DNA of 64,000 nt, taken from assembly GCA_050043005.1 (NCBI GenBank), contig JBHJIZ010000062.1, positions 3,849 through 67,848 on the forward strand, in the 5' to 3' direction. The position numbers and the translations under genes are program-made. The notes below the pieces were generated by a model that searched no databases, had not been told where the DNA came from, and saw only the letters and a list, made by a program, of their open reading frames with translations. The DNA is from Thermohalobaculum sp050043005 (lineage in GTDB: Bacteria > Pseudomonadota > Alphaproteobacteria > Rhodobacterales > Rhodobacteraceae). This document shows, one piece after another, positions 33,048 to 42,412 of this stretch. Numbering within the stretch: position 1 is the first letter of the stretch; every line of letters starts with the position of its first letter.

Positions 33048-35981
33048 TCACTCCATCGTGAAATAGCCAAGTGCGAGGGACGCATTGCCTTGCTGGGCGG
33101 CTCCAAGCAGCCGCTCGATCCCTGCACTGGGGTCGACCGTAGCACCCGGGCGAGGCTTGGCGGCAATCAGGATCTGCCCTCCTGTTCCGGCCATTTCGAT
33201 TGAGAACCCGGTTTCGCTGCCAACGGTCTGCAGTTCATCGCTAAGATCGTGCAGGCCGCCCTGACTGTCATAGAGGAACAGTTTCGCGCCACTCCCGCCC
33301 TGGAGTTTTCCTTCGAGCCGGTCATTCCCGGAAAGCTCATCGCGCGTCAGCGTGATGACGAGGGCATTGTCCAGAGCGGCCGCGCCAACCTGATCAAGCG
33401 CGTAGATCAGCGGGCACTGATCCTCTGAGATCAGGCGGACATTGAAGTCGGCCTCGAAACCCATGTCGCGAATGAAGTCGTCGTTGAGCTTGTAAATCCT
33501 GTCAATCGCGCTTTCGGCGGCGAAGACTTCGACAATTGCCGACGTCTCCGTCAACACATCGGGCCGTGACAAGGTGCAGGTGCCGCCCGGATAATCCGAG
33601 ATGTAGCGCCAGGCGCGCAAATTATCTTTGGTGGACGCCACGGTCAGGGTGATTTCGATCGCATCTGATAGCTGACCGTCCGGGTCGCGAGCGGCAAGGC
33701 GAACCGGGAAGCTGCCATACTCCAACGGTGTTCCGGACAGCAGGACACGGCCTTCGCTGGTCACTTGCGCCGCGACGCCAGCGGGCAGAAAGCCATCAAT
33801 CTCGAGGCTGAGATTCTGCGCACCGGACTCATCAAAGATTTCTGCGACAAGCGCTTCCATCGGCACATTACGCGCAAGACCCAAAGGTGCGGGTTGCCGG
33901 TTCAGGATCGTCGGTGCTTCGCTTGGCGGCCGGGCAGCCAAATCCAAGTTGGAACCGGCATCGCTTGGAGCCTGTGTCGGTCCCAGCAGGTTACCGCTCT
34001 GAGCGCTTCCTCCCGTCGATTGAATCTGATACGTACCGCCCGAACTGCCCTTTGAATGACTGGTCGAACCGCCGTTCCCGCCGGGCGGAGATGGCGCAAG
34101 CAGGCTGTTGGACAGCCGACTAACCGACGGTTCCTGCGAGATGTCCGCCTGAACTTCTGCTTCGGACTCCGGATCACGCGGCTGTACGGTTGATGACCCG
34201 ATGCCTGGTGTGACAGAGGGTGTACCGAGACCTGTACCCCCGCCGGTGGTCGGCAACGCGAGACCTTCGGTAGAGCCGCTGCCGCCAGTCGATATTCCTG
34301 AAGATGCCCCACTTGAAGGTACCGTCGGCTGCAGCGTTGCAACGGAAGATGTGGTGATGTTCGGCCCCGCCGACGCGGTGTCTTGATGAGTATCCCCGGT
34401 CGTCAAGTTCGGCGCTTGAAGGGCACCGCCGCTTGTCGGGTCTGACGGCGTCGTCGCACCGGTGGAGAGCGGAGCACTCGATACACCGTCGTCTCCAGTC
34501 GTAGGCGCAAGACCGCTCAATCCAGAGTCTGTCGGCGCGTTTGTCGGCAGCGTAAGCCCCCCGGTGGGCTCAGATGGTCGATCAGGTTCCGCCAAAGCTA
34601 TGATCGCGCGCTCAACCTTGATCTGGAGTGGAAGCCTTGCGGACGTGTCGCCAGGTCCATTCGCCAAAATCGTCACACTGTAGGTGCCCGTCGTCGTTGG
34701 CACGCCGACGATCCTCGACGTTCCATCCGTAGATGGTTGAAATGTCAGACCAGGTGGCATCGATCCAAGCGCCGTGATCGAAAGGGCGGACTTGTCTCCC
34801 GGATACACGAACGCTGGCGTTGACCAATCGAACGTTTGCCCGATGATTGCGGGTGGGACCGAAGCGGGCGAGGACGGCGCCGCAAGTGCTGCCACAGTGT
34901 CGGAACCGGTATCCTGAATGAGTGTCCCGGTTCCACCGTCAGGCGCTGGCGTCTGTTGCTGCTCCGGACCCAGAAGAACAACACCTGCAACGGCGGCTGC
35001 AGCCACGGCGCCGCCGCCTAGGCCAATGAGTGCCCAGGGCGTTCCTTTTTTCTTTTCACCTTTGCCCGCCTGCGCCTCACGCAGACGGTCACGCGGGTGC
35101 AACCCAGCAGCCGACCCCTTCGGTGCCGCAGCGACTGCTCCCACACTATCGGCTGCGTCCCAATTGGCGACCTCTTCCAGATCCGCAGGACGATCTGCCG
35201 GGTCAGGCTGGAGCATCCACTCGAGCAGTGGTCGCACAAAAATCGGGACCTCTGACAGGTCGGGAACAACCCTGCGCTTCTCGGTAACCTCAACGTGGGT
35301 CCCCCCCATTGGCAGGGGGCGTCCGACCGCCGCTTCGGCAAACACGAGGCCAAGCGAGTAGATGTCAGATTTTGCAGTCACTTCGCCGGTCGCCAGACCG
35401 AGTTGCTCGGGCGAGACGTAGTTCAGCTTTCCAGCGAAACCGGATCCGATAAGCGTGCCTTCAGAGGTGGTCGATTTGGCGATGCCGAAATCGATTATTT
35501 TCGCATCCTCGACTTTGTCATGGACCAGGATGATGTTGTCCGACGAGATGTCGCGGTGGATCACACCTTTTTTGTGAGCGGCATGCAGTCCGCCTGCGAT
35601 CCGCTTGCGCAGGACCGTGAGTTCGTCTTCGGAAAGCGCGCCTTTCTCAATCAAGCGATCACCGAGCGCCGGACCACCCGCAAACTCCATCGCCATGTAC
35701 GGGCGGTTCAGATCAGGATCGACCGAGAATGCAAAGTAACGGACAATCGCTTCGTGGTAGACATCGAAGAGGGTGTTCGCCTCCTTCCGGAACAGTTCCA
35801 GGATCAGGTCATTGTTCGCGTGCTCGGGCAGGATCATTTTGATCGCGACCTTCTGGCCCGTCGCGATCTGCTTACCAATGTAAACCTCGCCCATGCCCCC
35901 CATGGCGATGCGCTTGCCGAGCTCATACATCCCGTTAAGCGTGGTTCCTTCTGGAACGCCACCGCCACTCACCTGGGTCAT
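33048..35981 (-). CDS. ppkA: T6SS-associated Ser/Thr protein kinase with periplasmic Ig-like domains
   Basis: The 977 residues contain an N-terminal Hanks-type kinase (about 17-270): glycine loop IAMGGMGEVY, Lys48 in VAIK, HRD at 142-144, Asn149, DFG at 164-166 and SPE at 190-192, all intact. One membrane helix follows at about 315-338. The periplasmic part has an Ig-like putative domain (about 380-460, with GLTFQPSTDGTSRIVGVPTT), a long Gly/Ser/Thr/Pro-rich stretch, a second Ig-like domain (with GRVLLSGTPLEYGSFPVRL) and a roughly 180-residue C-terminus. Kinases of this name activate T6SS by phosphorylating FHA or TssL partners. The Ig-like sensor part differs from the von Willebrand type of well-studied PpkA. 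It is last in the T6SS gene run. Confidence 0.9.
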   Translation of the reverse strand: MTQVSGGGVPEGTTLNGMYELGKRIAMGGMGEVYIGKQIATGQKVAIKMILPEHANNDLILELFRKEANTLFDVYHEAIVRYFAFSVDPDLNRPYMAMEFAGGPALGDRLIEKGALSEDELTVLRKRIAGGLHAAHKKGVIHRDISSDNIILVHDKVEDAKIIDFGIAKSTTSEGTLIGSGFAGKLNYVSPEQLGLATGEVTAKSDIYSLGLVFAEAAVGRPLPMGGTHVEVTEKRRVVPDLSEVPIFVRPLLEWMLQPDPADRPADLEEVANWDAADSVGAVAAAPKGSAAGLHPRDRLREAQAGKGEKKKGTPWALIGLGGGAVAAAAVAGVVLLGPEQQQTPAPDGGTGTLIQDTGSDTVAALAAPSSPASVPPAIIGQTFDWSTPAFVYPGDKSALSITALGSMPPGLTFQPSTDGTSRIVGVPTTTGTYSVTILANGPGDTSARLPLQIKVERAIIALAEPDRPSEPTGGLTLPTNAPTDSGLSGLAPTTGDDGVSSAPLSTGATTPSDPTSGGALQAPNLTTGDTHQDTASAGPNITTSSVATLQPTVPSSGASSGISTGGSGSTEGLALPTTGGGTGLGTPSVTPGIGSSTVQPRDPESEAEVQADISQEPSVSRLSNSLLAPSPPGGNGGSTSHSKGSSGGTYQIQSTGGSAQSGNLLGPTQAPSDAGSNLDLAARPPSEAPTILNRQPAPLGLARNVPMEALVAEIFDESGAQNLSLEIDGFLPAGVAAQVTSEGRVLLSGTPLEYGSFPVRLAARDPDGQLSDAIEITLTVASTKDNLRAWRYISDYPGGTCTLSRPDVLTETSAIVEVFAAESAIDRIYKLNDDFIRDMGFEADFNVRLISEDQCPLIYALDQVGAAALDNALVITLTRDELSGNDRLEGKLQGGSGAKLFLYDSQGGLHDLSDELQTVGSETGFSIEMAGTGGQILIAAKPRPGATVDPSAGIERLLGAAQQGNASLALGYFTME

Positions 35982-36003
35982 ATCAATCCTCTGTCCGTCA
36001 TGG

Positions 36004-36756
36004 CTATCCCGGCGCGATCGCCGTTACCCCGCTGCAGGTAATCTGTATCACCGTCACGTTATCCTTGGCGCCTCGTTCGAGCGTTGTCGAGATCATTGAG
36101 TCGACAGCACGATCCAACGGGCGCCTGAGAGCAAAACGCTCAATCTCGTGGTCTTCGACATGCTCTGTCAGACCATCGGAACAGATGACAAACACATCTC
36201 CGTGCTCGACGCGACCCTGAACCATCTCAAGCTCGGGTTCGTCAAAAACACCAATCGCACGGGTAATCACGTTCTTTCTTGGCCAAGTCCTGGCCTCTTC
36301 CGCCGTGATAGTACCACGATCAACCAATTCCTGCGCCTCGGTATGATCGCGCGTGATCTGTTCGATCCGACTGTAGCGAACCCGGTACACCCGGCTGTCA
36401 CCCGACCACACACATGCGTAGGCGTCCTCGAAGATTACAAGTGCCGCCAACTGTCAGCCGAGCACAGTTCCGGGACCGCGGTTCTCTGCTGTTTCGCGGA
36501 GCGTCTTGTTCGCGACGATGACCTTGTCTTCGATCGCTGTCAGCAGAGCCGGCGCGCTCTCGGCCTTGGAGATTCCTTCGAGTTCCGCGACAAGTGTCTG
36601 GCTTGCAAAATCGCCCGCATCATGTCCGCCCATACCGTCGGCAACAACCCAGAGACCGACCTCTGGCTTGATCAAGTAACTGTCCTCGTTGAGCTTCCGA
36701 ACGCGCCCGGGGTCGCTGGCGCCCTCGCTCTCGATCCGGAATCCCCCCTGCAACAT
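36004..36756 (-). pseudogene. pppA: PP2C phosphatase PppA of the T6SS phospho-switch, interrupted by in-frame TGA
   Basis: From the ATG at 36756 (MLQGGFRIESEGASDPGRVR) the frame encodes the first half of a PP2C phosphatase (RKLNEDSY, VVADGMGGHDAGD) and stops at TGA 36454-36456 after GPGTVLG. The same frame continues past the stop with the second half (AALVIFEDAYACVWSGDSR, ICSDGLTEHV, KDNVTVI) to 36004. Every metal-site motif is present across the two halves. PP2C relatives read about GSTVAALV here, so one base change (TCA to TGA) explains the break; a -1/+1 shift pair restoring Ser-Thr-Val also fits. PppA opposes PpkA and shuts the T6SS down. The gene is inactive unless the stop is read through, the halves associate, or the base is an error. 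Confidence 0.8.
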
Positions 36757-36758
36757 GG

Positions 36759-37412
36759 TTACCCCCCCGATCCCAAGTTTGGCTCTTCGGTTCGTCCAGC
36801 TGTCAACAGCATGGCATATTCGAGCGCAGAGGGCAGCCCCCGCCACATATGCGCCTGCGCCGGGATGACACCATCGGGAGATGCGGGAACCCACCAAAAG
36901 CTGAGCGGGTCGTAGAAATCCCGTTGGTGTGCCAAGCGTAAATCCGCCAACGCAGAGTTGTGGTCACTCCTGTCGTTTGGGCCCGAGCTTACTTCGGGCT
37001 CCGGCAGGGTCGATGCGTGCTCCAGAAGCGCAGGGTATGTGCCATCTTCGGCGAGTGCCGACAACAGGGCCTGCTCTACAGCATCGAACCACGTGTCTTG
37101 CGGGTTAATCTCGGGGGCATCGAGACGGTTTTCGCCACTCCACGTCATGAAGAGGGGAAAGTACCTTCCAACGCCGTCGACCGAGGGCATAACGGCACCG
37201 AGCGTCGTGCGGCCGACCACGGAGGCGCCGAGCCAGAAACGCCAGATCGGAGCACAAAGATAAAGATCGAGCCAAGCATCGCCGAGCTGCGCTTGGCTGT
37301 TCTGCAAGCACTGCTGAATCCACGGATCCACCATCGCCATGAGATTCGGATCCATACCATGCTGGACATAGTCCCGCTGGTCAGGAAGCTTGCCAAAGAC
37401 GCCGACGCCCAT
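36759..37412 (-). CDS. tagF: T6SS-associated protein TagF
   Basis: I take the ATG at 37412 (MGVGVFGKLPDQRDYVQHGM), eight bases after the tssM stop. The longer frame upstream overlaps tssM in another frame. The 217 residues match the TagF/ImpM domain: FGKLPDQRDYVQ, WIQQCLQNSQAQLGDAWLDLYL, the WRFWLGASVVG segment, SVDGVGRYFPLFM, and SFWWVPASPDG at the C-terminus. TagF represses T6SS post-translationally, by binding the FHA protein where studied. Its stop is two bases before the pppA ATG. Confidence 0.92.
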   Translation of the reverse strand: MGVGVFGKLPDQRDYVQHGMDPNLMAMVDPWIQQCLQNSQAQLGDAWLDLYLCAPIWRFWLGASVVGRTTLGAVMPSVDGVGRYFPLFMTWSGENRLDAPEINPQDTWFDAVEQALLSALAEDGTYPALLEHASTLPEPEVSSGPNDRSDHNSALADLRLAHQRDFYDPLSFWWVPASPDGVIPAQAHMWRGLPSALEYAMLLTAGRTEEPNLGSGG

Positions 37413-37420
37413 GCGCCGCC

Positions 37421-40400
37421 TCAGAGCCCCCGTGGGCAACGGAACTGAGACAGTGCCGGAAGACCGAACGGATTGACAGAACTGTCGGCGCGCATCGAGA
37501 AGATCGCCTCGCGTCCACCAATGTTGAACTGAACGACCATGTTGCCGCCGAGCCTGGAACCGTTCTTCGAGACGACGCGGAACAGGCTCCAATCGCTGGC
37601 CTCCGATATCCGGTTCGTCTCGCCCGAGAGCTCTGGCGTCACCGCGACCTCGATCCGGCCGCCACCGGGTCCCGGCCACCGCATGCGCGTTGGACGCGGA
37701 GCACCGTGTGCGTAATTCACTTTCTGCCCGTCGAAGTCGAAGATCACTGATGTCGCATTTGCGCTGAGTGTCTCGGGCGTCATCGTGAAGTTCACTTCGG
37801 CCGATCCCGCTGGGAAGAACGCCTGGCGTATTTCTTCTGCCCGCTGGAACTGGCGGAGTGCCTGGTTCGAAAGCTGACGCGACAAGGCCGTGTCACCGCG
37901 CCAGCGCCATGTCGCGCTAGACCGGTCGACCATGCCCGCCAACTTCTGATCGAAGAACCGGTTCATGATACCGCCGCCGGAAAACAGACGTGTGAAATCG
38001 CCGATCGTGACCTCGCGCGCAGCACCCGGGAAGAACGGATAGTTGTTTTGGACGACCGAAAGGCATTGCTGCAGGAGTTCGTCGCCAAGCGCTAGATTGA
38101 GCTGGGACTTCATCGAGCCGAGCGTCATTCCCTTGAGCTCACCCGCTGTTGCTTCGGCCATTTCAGCAATCATGCCCGGCATTCTGGGTGTTTCCGCTTC
38201 GAGGGCCTGAAGCTCCTGCTGCAGCTTCTGCGCGCCGTGCTCGCGGGCCGCGCCACCAGCCTGCATTTCGTTCATGGCCTGGTAGAGGTTGTTGAAACGC
38301 GCGATCAGGTTATCCACGGGCGACGCGGGTCCGCCAGCTTCTCCTGCAAATTCATGGATCTGCTTGAAGTGAGCCTCGACGCGTTCACCGTAGTTGATCG
38401 CGGCTGCTTCACCTTGGGCAGCCAGCGCATCCTGTGCCGCAGCACCCGCCACCCGACCGAGCGCACCAGCGGGTTTGAGCGCCTTTTTTAGTGCCTTGGC
38501 GCCCTCCCTGTCCGCAGCATCGCCCGCCGCACCGGTATCCGCACCTTCCTCGACCTTTGTGAGCTGGGTTTCGGCAGTGCCCGCTTGCAGAAGCTGCTTC
38601 AGCGGCGAGGTTGGCGCTGCAAGCGCGCTCATCACCGTAAGATCGCTGCCACCGCCAACGGATGCGATCTTCACGCGTGAAAGCTGCTGATCCCATTCGC
38701 TGATGAAGTCGTTTCGGTAAAGCGTCATCAGATCAGCCCGGATCGTACGGAACTGAGCCTCGATTGCAGATTGTTCTCCGACATCTCCGAGCACCCAGCG
38801 CTCGTTCTTCGCCCGTTCGACCATTGGTTCGATCTGGCCTAGGAAGCCTTCGTGGAAGCCTTCGTAGGTGAAGAAACCCGGAATCTCGACCTGGTCGAGC
38901 GGAGCGCCATCGCGAGTCTCGAACACCAATGCCGAGTCCGGTCCACCGCGCTCAGAAGCGAGCCAGGTGTCGTAACCGGCGGAGTCTGCGCGCGTTTTGA
39001 TCAGGGTATATGCACGATCCGCTACGGGCATCCGAGCCAGCGTTCGCTGCGATTGCTGCACCAACGGGCCGTTCAAAGGGACCGCCGAGGTTGGCCGTTC
39101 GAGCGCCGCCTCGAGATGCTCCATCAAGCGCTCGCGCCCCTTGACGTTCGCAGCACCCGGATAGAGCCGCGACCAGTCGCGGGCCATCCACGTTTTGACC
39201 AGATCCTCGTCCATCTTCGCCTGGCCACCCAGCATCAGATAGACTTTGAGTCCCTCGTAGATCACCACCGGATTGTTGAGGTTGGCCTTGAGCTGTTCCT
39301 CAAGTCGATAGATCAAGCGCGGTGTGAACAGACAATCCAGCCCATCGCGATAGGACGAGATGTTGGAATCCTGAAGACGTTCGTGCTGGCTGAGACCCAG
39401 ACCTTCCGTAAACGGAATCTCACCGCCAACAGACGCATATCCCAACGGCATCCGCCGCAGGTTGTCGAGCGGTTCCAGCACAGTATGCAGGTCGCCGTCG
39501 CCGATCTTGACCTCGTTGATCAGGTTCACCGCCTTTTCGCGGTAGTTATTGACCGAACGCTCGACCTGATCCTGAAGGTTTGCGTTCTGGAGATAGCTGT
39601 AGCCCCACAGACCGCCGATCCCGATCGCGCCCAGGAACAGCGCCACATAACTTGTCGTCTTAAGGAGAAATGCGCGCCGAACGTGCCTGAGGTTGGTCGA
39701 CACCCATCCGGCTTCCGAAAAAACAACCTTCTGCAAAAGATCGGTCAGGAAGAAGCTTTTGCCCTTACCGGAAAACGCAACCGATTGGGCACCCTGAGCG
39801 CCGAAGTTCCGGCTGAGTGCCCCAAGGACCCGGTCGATCGGTGTCCCTTCCTGCGTGCCGGAGGTGAAATACACGCCGCGCAACGCAGCATCGGCTTGAT
39901 AGCGTGTCGGTTCAAAGACCTCGAGCAGGAAGCTGTTGACGGTGTCTTTGAGGGACGCCATTTGCGTCGGGAAGCCGAAGGCGCGGCTGCGCGCGTGCGG
40001 GTCTGGCTCGCTCGCCATGCGGTCCGACAATTGAGCCGACAGCGCCAGCATCAGTTCGTCGAACTCATCCGGGAAGTTCGCCACCATGTTGTCGGTGCGA
40101 TCCTTCGGCTTGAACGTGGTCCCCCAAACGATCGCGCGTTGTTGGTCGGCAAGGTCTCCGAAGAAATCCATGAAGCCGGATACAAGATCCATCTTCGTCA
40201 GCACGAAGTAGACCGGGAAGCTGATGTTGAGCCGTTCGTGTAACTCGTCCAAACGCCGACGGATCGCCGCTGCATGCGCTCGCTTCTCATGATCGGGCAA
40301 GGTCATAAGATCTTCGATCGAGATACAGATCAGCACGCCATTGATCGGCTGGCGTGGCCGGTTCTCGGCCAGCATGTCGAGAAAACCGATCCAGCTTTTC

Positions 40401-40939
40401 GCCGTGGCGTCGTTTTCGGCGACATTGTCTTGGGTCGTGTACTTGCCCGCAGTATCGATCAAAACGGCGTCTTCCGTGAACCACCAATCGCAGTGACGGG
40501 TTCCACCAGTTCCGGCGATTGCCTCCGCACCTCCGGCGCCGGCGAGCGGGAACTTCAAACCCGAGTTGACGAGCGCGGTCGTCTTACCGGAGCCCGGCGG
40601 TCCAATGATGATGTACCAGGGCAGATCATAGAGATATGCGCTACCTCCACGGGTGGAGGAACGCTTGAGGGTCGACATCGCATCCTGCATCTTCTCGCGC
40701 AGGATAGGTGTCTCGTCCGGAACCCCGACAATGTTCTCTTCGAGCGCTTTCGATTGCTTGCGTCGGCGCAGGATACGGACAAGCCAAACAAGCCCGGCGA
40801 TCAGCCAGAACGACCCGATGATGAGAAGCTGGTAAAGAAGATCGTCCAGACCTATCAGCGGGCCGACCAACCAGACCAAAGCGCTGAGAGCGATCAGGCC
40901 GAGAAGCGTAAAGACAACAACCCAGATACTGCGGCTCAT
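37421..40939 (-). CDS. tssM: T6SS membrane-complex protein TssM (IcmF)
   Basis: The 1172 residues are normal for TssM. Two N-terminal membrane helices (about 5-27 and 38-55) precede a cytoplasmic GTPase-like domain with an intact Walker A, GPPGSGKTTALVNSG (about 113-127). A third helix follows near 450 (TSYVALFLGAIGIGGLWGYSYL), then a large periplasmic part including the C-terminal beta-rich domain (MTPETLSANATSVIFDFDGQ, MRWPGPGGGRIEVAV). It spans the periplasm and binds TssJ and TssL. Genes tssJ, tssK and tssL are directly upstream. Confidence 0.95.
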   Translation of the reverse strand: MSRSIWVVVFTLLGLIALSALVWLVGPLIGLDDLLYQLLIIGSFWLIAGLVWLVRILRRRKQSKALEENIVGVPDETPILREKMQDAMSTLKRSSTRGGSAYLYDLPWYIIIGPPGSGKTTALVNSGLKFPLAGAGGAEAIAGTGGTRHCDWWFTEDAVLIDTAGKYTTQDNVAENDATAKSWIGFLDMLAENRPRQPINGVLICISIEDLMTLPDHEKRAHAAAIRRRLDELHERLNISFPVYFVLTKMDLVSGFMDFFGDLADQQRAIVWGTTFKPKDRTDNMVANFPDEFDELMLALSAQLSDRMASEPDPHARSRAFGFPTQMASLKDTVNSFLLEVFEPTRYQADAALRGVYFTSGTQEGTPIDRVLGALSRNFGAQGAQSVAFSGKGKSFFLTDLLQKVVFSEAGWVSTNLRHVRRAFLLKTTSYVALFLGAIGIGGLWGYSYLQNANLQDQVERSVNNYREKAVNLINEVKIGDGDLHTVLEPLDNLRRMPLGYASVGGEIPFTEGLGLSQHERLQDSNISSYRDGLDCLFTPRLIYRLEEQLKANLNNPVVIYEGLKVYLMLGGQAKMDEDLVKTWMARDWSRLYPGAANVKGRERLMEHLEAALERPTSAVPLNGPLVQQSQRTLARMPVADRAYTLIKTRADSAGYDTWLASERGGPDSALVFETRDGAPLDQVEIPGFFTYEGFHEGFLGQIEPMVERAKNERWVLGDVGEQSAIEAQFRTIRADLMTLYRNDFISEWDQQLSRVKIASVGGGSDLTVMSALAAPTSPLKQLLQAGTAETQLTKVEEGADTGAAGDAADREGAKALKKALKPAGALGRVAGAAAQDALAAQGEAAAINYGERVEAHFKQIHEFAGEAGGPASPVDNLIARFNNLYQAMNEMQAGGAAREHGAQKLQQELQALEAETPRMPGMIAEMAEATAGELKGMTLGSMKSQLNLALGDELLQQCLSVVQNNYPFFPGAAREVTIGDFTRLFSGGGIMNRFFDQKLAGMVDRSSATWRWRGDTALSRQLSNQALRQFQRAEEIRQAFFPAGSAEVNFTMTPETLSANATSVIFDFDGQKVNYAHGAPRPTRMRWPGPGGGRIEVAVTPELSGETNRISEASDWSLFRVVSKNGSRLGGNMVVQFNIGGREAIFSMRADSSVNPFGLPALSQFRCPRGL

Positions 40940-40966
40940 GGATTTATCCTTCTGGATATCGAGCGA

Positions 40967-42412
40967 TCAGAGCGTACGCTCGATCAGCAGTTCGACACGA
41001 CGGTTCTCGGGCCAGCACGCGCGGTCCTCGGCCGGAACGCAGATCGGGTCATCCGGACCACGCCCCTCGACCAGGGTTCTCAGATCCGGCGGCGAATGAA
41101 CGGCAATCGCGGTCATCACGGAATCGGCCCGCGCCTTGGAGAGCTCCTGGTTCGAGGACCAACGAGAGCGGCCAGAGAGCGGCTGCGCATCGGAATGCCC
41201 GAGCGACACGACCCGTCCATGCCGGAAACCGCGCTGCCTGAGCAGTTCGGTTTCCTGCTTGAAGACCTCGCCTATGCGCGGGGCAAGCTGCTGCTGGAAA
41301 GCGTCACTCACCTCGGCTTTCCCAGACGGAAACAGCAGCTTGTTCGACATACGAACGATGATGAAGTTCTGGTCGAGATAGTCTGCGGTCACCAACCCCT
41401 GCTGGATCTCCGGTTCCAGCGCCGCACGAATACGGTCAAGCTGACCGTTGTCCGGCGGTGGCGGTGGCGGTGGCGGCGGTGCAACGACCTGCGTCCGCGC
41501 AATCTCGACAGTTGCTTCAGGATGAATATCCAGCGCGCGATGCACGATCTGATCGGTTTCACCCGCAAGCGCGAACCGGAGGCCAAAGAACAGGCCGGTC
41601 AACAGAAGCCCGACGACAGCGGCAACCGCCCAGAATGGGATCTGCATGCCGATCGACTTCTTACCGATTTCCATCCCAACCCAGTTCGGCGACAGGTCCC
41701 AGTTTCCGCTGCCCTCGACGCGCCGAAGCGCACTGTAAACCTCACGGCGTGTCTGTTGGAGGGGTGCCGCTCCGGTGCCGGCACCTTCCATGCGGTGCAT
41801 GCCTTCGAAGCCCAGCGACAGGCAGCTGTACTTCAATTCAAGCAGATCATAGTACCCGCCCGGGTCTTGCATCGCTTTTTCGAGATTGCGATAGAACCCA
41901 ACACCACCGTCACGCGAATTCTGGCAGTACTTCGGGAGCATCGGATCGCTGGCCCAGACCTGCTTGTTCTCTCCCGGCAGGTTCATCACGACATCGTCCG
42001 CCATCGTGCAGATCGCGTATTTCGCCGGTGGAATCTGTTCGGGTTTCGCACCATTCGCGGCAGCGGCCGCATCGAAACCTTCGATCGCGCGACTGACCGA
42101 GACCTTCAAATCGGCAAAACTTGCTTGTGTGAGCGAGTTGCGCAACCGGCCGAGAAGATCCAACAACGGCCCTGCAGCGATGATCAGTGGGTTTGTCCCC
42201 GGCGTCTGTATCGGCCCGGCAGGGGCCGCTGGCGGGGGCGAGAGTGACGGCTGAGAAGGGGCTGGAGACGCCGCCGCGCCGCCGAACGGGGTTTGTGCCG
42301 GTTGTCCACCTGGTGCCGCGCCACCGGGGTTGGGTCGCGCGCCGCCCGGATTGGGCCGGACAATAGTCCTGTCATTCTGTCCGAAAGGATCGAATGGGTC
42401 GTTGCCACTCAC
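40967..42412 (-). CDS. tssL: T6SS TssL with C-terminal OmpA-like peptidoglycan-binding domain
   Basis: The GTG start at 42412 overlaps the tssK stop (GTGA). The 481 residues carry an N-terminal disordered Pro/Gly-rich segment with NDRTIVRPNPGG (Thr16) and a DotU-like cytoplasmic domain (about 75-260, AKYAICTMADDVVMNLPG). One membrane helix follows (IPFWAVAAVVGLLLTGLFFG), then a run of nine prolines and an OmpA-like domain (LLFPSGKAEVSDAFQ, LGHSDAQPLSG, NQELSKARADSV). Thr16 lies in a context like the PpkA target described in Agrobacterium TssL, which docks the FHA protein. That role here is inferred. Confidence 0.93.
   Translation of the reverse strand: MSGNDPFDPFGQNDRTIVRPNPGGARPNPGGAAPGGQPAQTPFGGAAASPAPSQPSLSPPPAAPAGPIQTPGTNPLIIAAGPLLDLLGRLRNSLTQASFADLKVSVSRAIEGFDAAAAANGAKPEQIPPAKYAICTMADDVVMNLPGENKQVWASDPMLPKYCQNSRDGGVGFYRNLEKAMQDPGGYYDLLELKYSCLSLGFEGMHRMEGAGTGAAPLQQTRREVYSALRRVEGSGNWDLSPNWVGMEIGKKSIGMQIPFWAVAAVVGLLLTGLFFGLRFALAGETDQIVHRALDIHPEATVEIARTQVVAPPPPPPPPPDNGQLDRIRAALEPEIQQGLVTADYLDQNFIIVRMSNKLLFPSGKAEVSDAFQQQLAPRIGEVFKQETELLRQRGFRHGRVVSLGHSDAQPLSGRSRWSSNQELSKARADSVMTAIAVHSPPDLRTLVEGRGPDDPICVPAEDRACWPENRRVELLIERTL

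Noticed and set aside
36004..36756. TGA in pppA as a selenocysteine codon
   Set aside because: PP2C phosphatases do not use selenocysteine, relatives have a serine near this position, and no reason for a SECIS element is seen.
37413..37679. 89-codon N-terminal extension of TagF
   Set aside because: It would overlap the end of tssM and is Arg-rich shadow sequence; the family starts at the MGVGVFGKLP methionine.
40274..42247. 657-codon open frame on the plus strand
   Set aside because: It is antisense to tssM and tssL, whose protein motifs are unmistakable; the frame has Arg/His/Gln-rich shadow composition.
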